Origin: an uncultured Algibacter sp. | GTDB lineage: Bacteria > Bacteroidota > Bacteroidia > Flavobacteriales > Flavobacteriaceae | Direction of reading: 5' to 3' | Assembly (NCBI GenBank): GCA_947502405.1 | Contig: CANMZT010000009.1 | Span: 122,819-186,818 of the forward strand | DNA: 64,000 bases | Part shown: one piece after another, positions 60,736 to 64,000 of the stretch | How positions within the stretch are numbered: the first letter of the stretch is position 1 | Layout of the letters: each line of letters opens with the position of its first letter | Position numbers and translations under genes: made by a program | Notes under the pieces: model-generated | The model's input: the letters and a program-made list of their open reading frames with translations, nothing else | The model's database searches: none | Told to the model about the DNA's origin: nothing

Positions 60736-63700
60736 ATGAAAAAAAAATACTTTTATTTTATATTGTTGCTTTTCGGGTTAAGTTTTTTACTACCCATAGA
60801 AATTAATGCACAAAACCCATCACAAGAAGGACAATGGAGTGATCCTATCGTTTTTGATATTGTTCCTGTGGCTGCTGCTAATCTTCCCGATGGAAAACTA
60901 TTAGTATGGGCTTCCAAATATAAAAATACATTTGGCGGTGCTGACGGTGCTACATATACTCAAATATTTGACCCTTTTCAAGGAACCGATGGTGCTGTTG
61001 AAGCTAGTACGACATCAAATACTAATCATGATATGTTTTGCCCTGGTATCAATAACTTACCAGATGGTAGGGTTTTGTGTGCTGGTGGTAGCTCAAGTGA
61101 GCGAACAAGTATTTATGATTACGAAACAGGGTTATGGACTTCTGCAGATGATATGAATGTGCCTAGGGGATATCAAGGCAATGTTACTTTGTCAGATGGT
61201 TCTGTGTTTACTATTGGTGGTTCTTGGGCAGGTGAGATAGGTGGTAAGTATGCTGAAATTTGGACACCAAATACGGGTTGGATTGGTATGCCGTCTTTAC
61301 AGGGGAGTTTACTGATAGATGGGAATGACTCAAATTTAGATGATCCTGACCCTTCTCAACAGATTTATAGAACGGATAATCATGCTTGGTTAATTCCTGC
61401 TCCAAATGGTAAGATATTTCATGCTGGTCCGGGTACAAATATGCATTGGATAGATGTTAATGATATTAATAATCCTCAGGTTCAAGATCTAGGTAGTAGA
61501 TTAGACGATGTATATTCTATGAATGGTAATGCAGCTATGTTTGATATAGGTAAGGTTTTAAAAACTGGTGGAGCAAGAACGTATAGTATGGGGGCTCCAG
61601 CTTCTGACCTTTCATACGTTATCGACATAAATTCTGAAACACCTAATGTTACAAAAATACCAGGTTTAAATGAAGCAAGAGCAATGCATAATACTACAGT
61701 ATTGCCAAATGGCAAAGTATTAGTAACAGGAGGTTTGGATTCAGGATCCGTTTTTACTGATATAGGTGCTAGTTATGCTGGTGAGATTTTTGATCCTGAG
61801 ACTAATACATGGTCTTATACAGCACCTATGCAAGAAGCAAGAACTTATCATAGTGTAGCAATATTGCTACAAGACGGACGTGTTTTTGTTGGTGGTGGAG
61901 GTCTGTGTGATTCTACACCAGATTGTGTGAATCATTTTAGTGCTGAAATATTTAGTCCGCCTTATTTATTTAATACTGATGGAACTTTAGCAACGAGACC
62001 AACAATAAGTGCACCTGAAACTGCTGATTATAATAGTCAAATAACCGTAACAGGTTCTGCTAATATTACCGAATATAATTTAGTTCGTTTTTCTTCAGCA
62101 ACACATAGTACAAATAATGAGCAGAGAAGAATTCCAGTATCTTTTACTTCTAATGGAGGAGATTATACAGTTTCAATTCCTACTAGAGAATTATTACCCC
62201 CTGGAATTTATATGCTATTTGGAATTGATGATAATGGCGTGCCTTCAATAGCAGAAACTATTAAAATAGGTACAGTAATTCCATTAGTTAATAATCCAAA
62301 TTTAGTATTAGATTTAAGATTTGAAGAAGGAACAGGAAGTGCCATAGAGGATTTTTCTATTTATAATAATGATGCAACAATAGTAGAGCGTGATAATAAT
62401 GCTAACCCAATAAGTCTAACTCAAAATTATTGGAATACTAATGGTTTTAATGATGCATCTCTGGAGATGGATGGAAGTGAGCATAACAGTAATGCTCTTG
62501 TTGAAATCCCTTATTCTAGTTCATTGGGGTCCATAACTGAGGAAGTTACAGTTATGGCTTGGGTATATCGAGATGAAGTTGAAAATAATGCGAGTATATT
62601 AGCTAATGATTATCCCAAATTATTTTTTGGTTTTCACAATAGTTTATTCAAATGGGAATTTCCAACATCAACAGGTTCTTCAGTTAATCTATATTCAGGG
62701 TATTCCCCACCTCAAACATGGGTTCATATAGCAGCTACTTTTGATGGAAAAATAGGAAAACTTTATGCAAACGGTGTAGAACTTGGTTCAGATCGTGCTA
62801 GTGGAGAAATAACGCTTGAAACTATTGAACAATATTTTTCTTCTTTTACTGTATCTGGATTCTATGATAGTAGAATTATAGGAAATGGTAGTGGTATTAC
62901 TGATGAACTAGACGGAAAAATTGATGAGTTAAAAGTTTTTAATTCAGCATTAGGAAAAGAGAGTATAGATTACTATTATAAATTAGGGCTTGCTGAATCT
63001 GACAACCCTATCTATGATTGTACTTCAGAAAATATAATTACACAATATAAAGTTGGATTAGATGGAGATTGGATTGATGGAGATTATGCTGATGTTACTT
63101 CAGGACTTGAAGTTTATATAAGAGCAATAATTCCTAATGATAAAGAATACATGGTTACTTTACCTGTTATTGATGGGCCAACAATTAGTTCTGTGAGTGA
63201 TTTTCCAAATTTTGAAGATCCAACAGCTTATAAAGTAGATACCGTTTTTGGTAGTGGAGATGGTTTAATAGATTTAGCAGATGAGGGTAAATATGTTTTT
63301 ACCACTATAGATGGTTGCTCAAAAACTATTGAAATTAATGTTACTCAAGAGTGTACCCCAGAAACAGGTGTTCAAGAATACAGAATAAATGGTGAGTGGC
63401 TAAGTGGAGATGAGGTGATAAATGTTGTTCAAGGTGACGAAGTATTACTTAGTGCATTACCTAATGATATTGGAGTTGATATAATTCTTCCAGATGGAAC
63501 AGAAGTAAGAGATAATTATAAATTAGAAGATGTTTCTTTCGAAGATGCAGGTTTTTATACTATAAAAATGGCGTCTGGCTGTCAGTTAAGTTTACAAATA
63601 ATAGTTAATGGAATGCCTTCATTGCCATGTGAAGGAGATGCTGAGATTTTTACAGAATATACTATCAATGGTGTTTCAGGAAGTGGATTAGAAGCAATTA

Positions 63701-64000
63701 CGATAGATGAAGGGGATACATTGGTTTTAGGTTTAGTAAATGAGGATGTTAATTTTACAATTACTTTACCAGATGGTACTGATGTAGTTGGAGATTATGA
63801 TTTAGGAAATGTTACTTTATCTCAATCAGGAGTTTATACATTTGAGTCAGATTTAGGCTGTATCAAAACACTAAATGTTACCATAAATGAACAAGATCCA
63901 GTATGTACCACTGACCCAATGGATATAGAATATACTATCAATGGTGTTTCAGGAAGTGGTTTAGAACAGATTACTATGGCAGAGGGAGATACTCTGGTAT
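60736..64000 (+). CDS. Secreted galactose-oxidase-like copper-radical oxidase with LamG and Ig-like repeats (partial, runs off the window)
   Basis: 1088 codons seen, no stop before the edge. Signal peptide MKKKYFYFILLLFGLSFLL ends near INAQ. Residues ~35-515 match the kelch propeller and C-terminal domain of fungal galactose oxidase. Active-site residues are all present: Cys102 (HDMFCPGI) and Tyr146 (RGYQ) for the thioether cofactor, Trp164 (GGSW), Tyr371-His372 (RTYHS) and His457 (ATHS). Spacings 44, 18 and 85 equal those in the fungal enzyme. Residues ~522-750 are LamG/concanavalin-like (VTVMAWVYRDE, WVHIAATFDGKIGKLYANG). From ~762 on come ~91-residue Ig-like repeats. Such size and layout suit type IX secretion, but the C-terminus is outside. 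It likely oxidises primary alcohols of sugars or glycans to aldehydes with H2O2 release. Confidence 0.85.
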   Translation, partial: MKKKYFYFILLLFGLSFLLPIEINAQNPSQEGQWSDPIVFDIVPVAAANLPDGKLLVWASKYKNTFGGADGATYTQIFDPFQGTDGAVEASTTSNTNHDMFCPGINNLPDGRVLCAGGSSSERTSIYDYETGLWTSADDMNVPRGYQGNVTLSDGSVFTIGGSWAGEIGGKYAEIWTPNTGWIGMPSLQGSLLIDGNDSNLDDPDPSQQIYRTDNHAWLIPAPNGKIFHAGPGTNMHWIDVNDINNPQVQDLGSRLDDVYSMNGNAAMFDIGKVLKTGGARTYSMGAPASDLSYVIDINSETPNVTKIPGLNEARAMHNTTVLPNGKVLVTGGLDSGSVFTDIGASYAGEIFDPETNTWSYTAPMQEARTYHSVAILLQDGRVFVGGGGLCDSTPDCVNHFSAEIFSPPYLFNTDGTLATRPTISAPETADYNSQITVTGSANITEYNLVRFSSATHSTNNEQRRIPVSFTSNGGDYTVSIPTRELLPPGIYMLFGIDDNGVPSIAETIKIGTVIPLVNNPNLVLDLRFEEGTGSAIEDFSIYNNDATIVERDNNANPISLTQNYWNTNGFNDASLEMDGSEHNSNALVEIPYSSSLGSITEEVTVMAWVYRDEVENNASILANDYPKLFFGFHNSLFKWEFPTSTGSSVNLYSGYSPPQTWVHIAATFDGKIGKLYANGVELGSDRASGEITLETIEQYFSSFTVSGFYDSRIIGNGSGITDELDGKIDELKVFNSALGKESIDYYYKLGLAESDNPIYDCTSENIITQYKVGLDGDWIDGDYADVTSGLEVYIRAIIPNDKEYMVTLPVIDGPTISSVSDFPNFEDPTAYKVDTVFGSGDGLIDLADEGKYVFTTIDGCSKTIEINVTQECTPETGVQEYRINGEWLSGDEVINVVQGDEVLLSALPNDIGVDIILPDGTEVRDNYKLEDVSFEDAGFYTIKMASGCQLSLQIIVNGMPSLPCEGDAEIFTEYTINGVSGSGLEAITIDEGDTLVLGLVNEDVNFTITLPDGTDVVGDYDLGNVTLSQSGVYTFESDLGCIKTLNVTINEQDPVCTTDPMDIEYTINGVSGSGLEQITMAEGDTLV
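63656..64000 (+). repeat. Near-identical tandem domain repeat inside the oxidase gene
   Basis: The block starting ACTATCAATGGTGTTTCAGG at 63661 recurs at 63934, a 273-nt (91-codon) period, almost unchanged at the DNA level. A more diverged unit begins near 63382 and another near 63044. The recent copies suggest ongoing expansion. Confidence 0.8.

Noticed and set aside
61211..61715. Minus-strand open frames inside the oxidase gene
   Set aside because: They are shadows of a strongly coding plus-strand frame and show no start signals or homology.
63382..64000. Repeats as a CRISPR-like array
   Set aside because: Units are 273 nt, in frame and code for Ig-like domains; no short repeats with unique spacers.

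Overview
The window is AT-rich chromosomal DNA from a member of the Bacteroidota, most likely a marine Flavobacteriaceae of the Lacinutrix/Olleya/Algibacter/Winogradskyella kind. The grounds are TAnnTTTG-type -7 promoter boxes, many secreted and TonB-linked proteins, RRF, UMP kinase, EF-Ts and S2 in one run, a PorT-like protein, and almost no Shine-Dalgarno sequences. The genus cannot be fixed from sequence alone. No rRNA operon, CRISPR array, intact insertion sequence or integrase was seen.

Layout. 1-2000: decayed tail of what looks like a polymorphic-toxin (Rhs-like) locus, with toxin C-terminal stubs, one intact lipoprotein that may be an immunity protein, one frameshifted partner and a ~215-bp direct repeat. 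2000-5000: small membrane and redox genes. 5000-8600: class I ribonucleotide reductase, with the ATP-cone on NrdB and none on NrdA. 8700-19200: OmpA-like lipoprotein, PpnP, PiT phosphate transporter, phosphate-porin-like barrel, a MORN-type secreted protein, a TonB-dependent receptor with a beta-helix lipoprotein, and a truncated copy of the receptor N-terminus. Five promoter regions here carry TGTTAnn units phased at 11 nt or multiples of it, which I interpret as a phosphate-starvation regulon. 19360-28000: dGTPase, a secreted nucleoside-hydrolase-like protein, dxs, tadA, a ClC channel and aspS. 28360-34985: a TetR/TolC/MFP/RND efflux operon. 35160-41640: polyprenyl synthase, Rrf2 regulator, outer membrane protein, sucA-sucB.

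41640-43265: an orphan NarL-type response regulator next to two tandem units, each with a palindromic operator, a -7 box at identical 23-nt spacing, a conserved start region and a terminator hairpin. These are candidate paralogous small RNAs. 43340-50580: tatD, ansA, tRNA-Ser(GGA), an exbB-X-exbD-exbD energy-transduction operon, a PorT-like protein, a membrane protein and rpoN. 50660-60310: asnS, an MMPL-type exporter, a barrel protein, frr, pyrH, tsf, rpsB, rpsI, rplM. 60736-64000: the first 1,088 codons of a very large secreted protein whose front end matches galactose oxidase with every copper and radical residue present, followed by a LamG-like domain and Ig-like repeats.

Functional threads: nutrient (phosphate) acquisition through the outer membrane, nucleotide metabolism (RNR, dGTPase, PpnP, PyrH), translation, and TonB/type IX-type surface biology. 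The most novel-looking items are the copper-radical oxidase, the tandem small-RNA units, the phased phosphate-type operators (one duplicated together with a receptor fragment), and several promoters placed so close to the start codon that the mRNAs should be leaderless.
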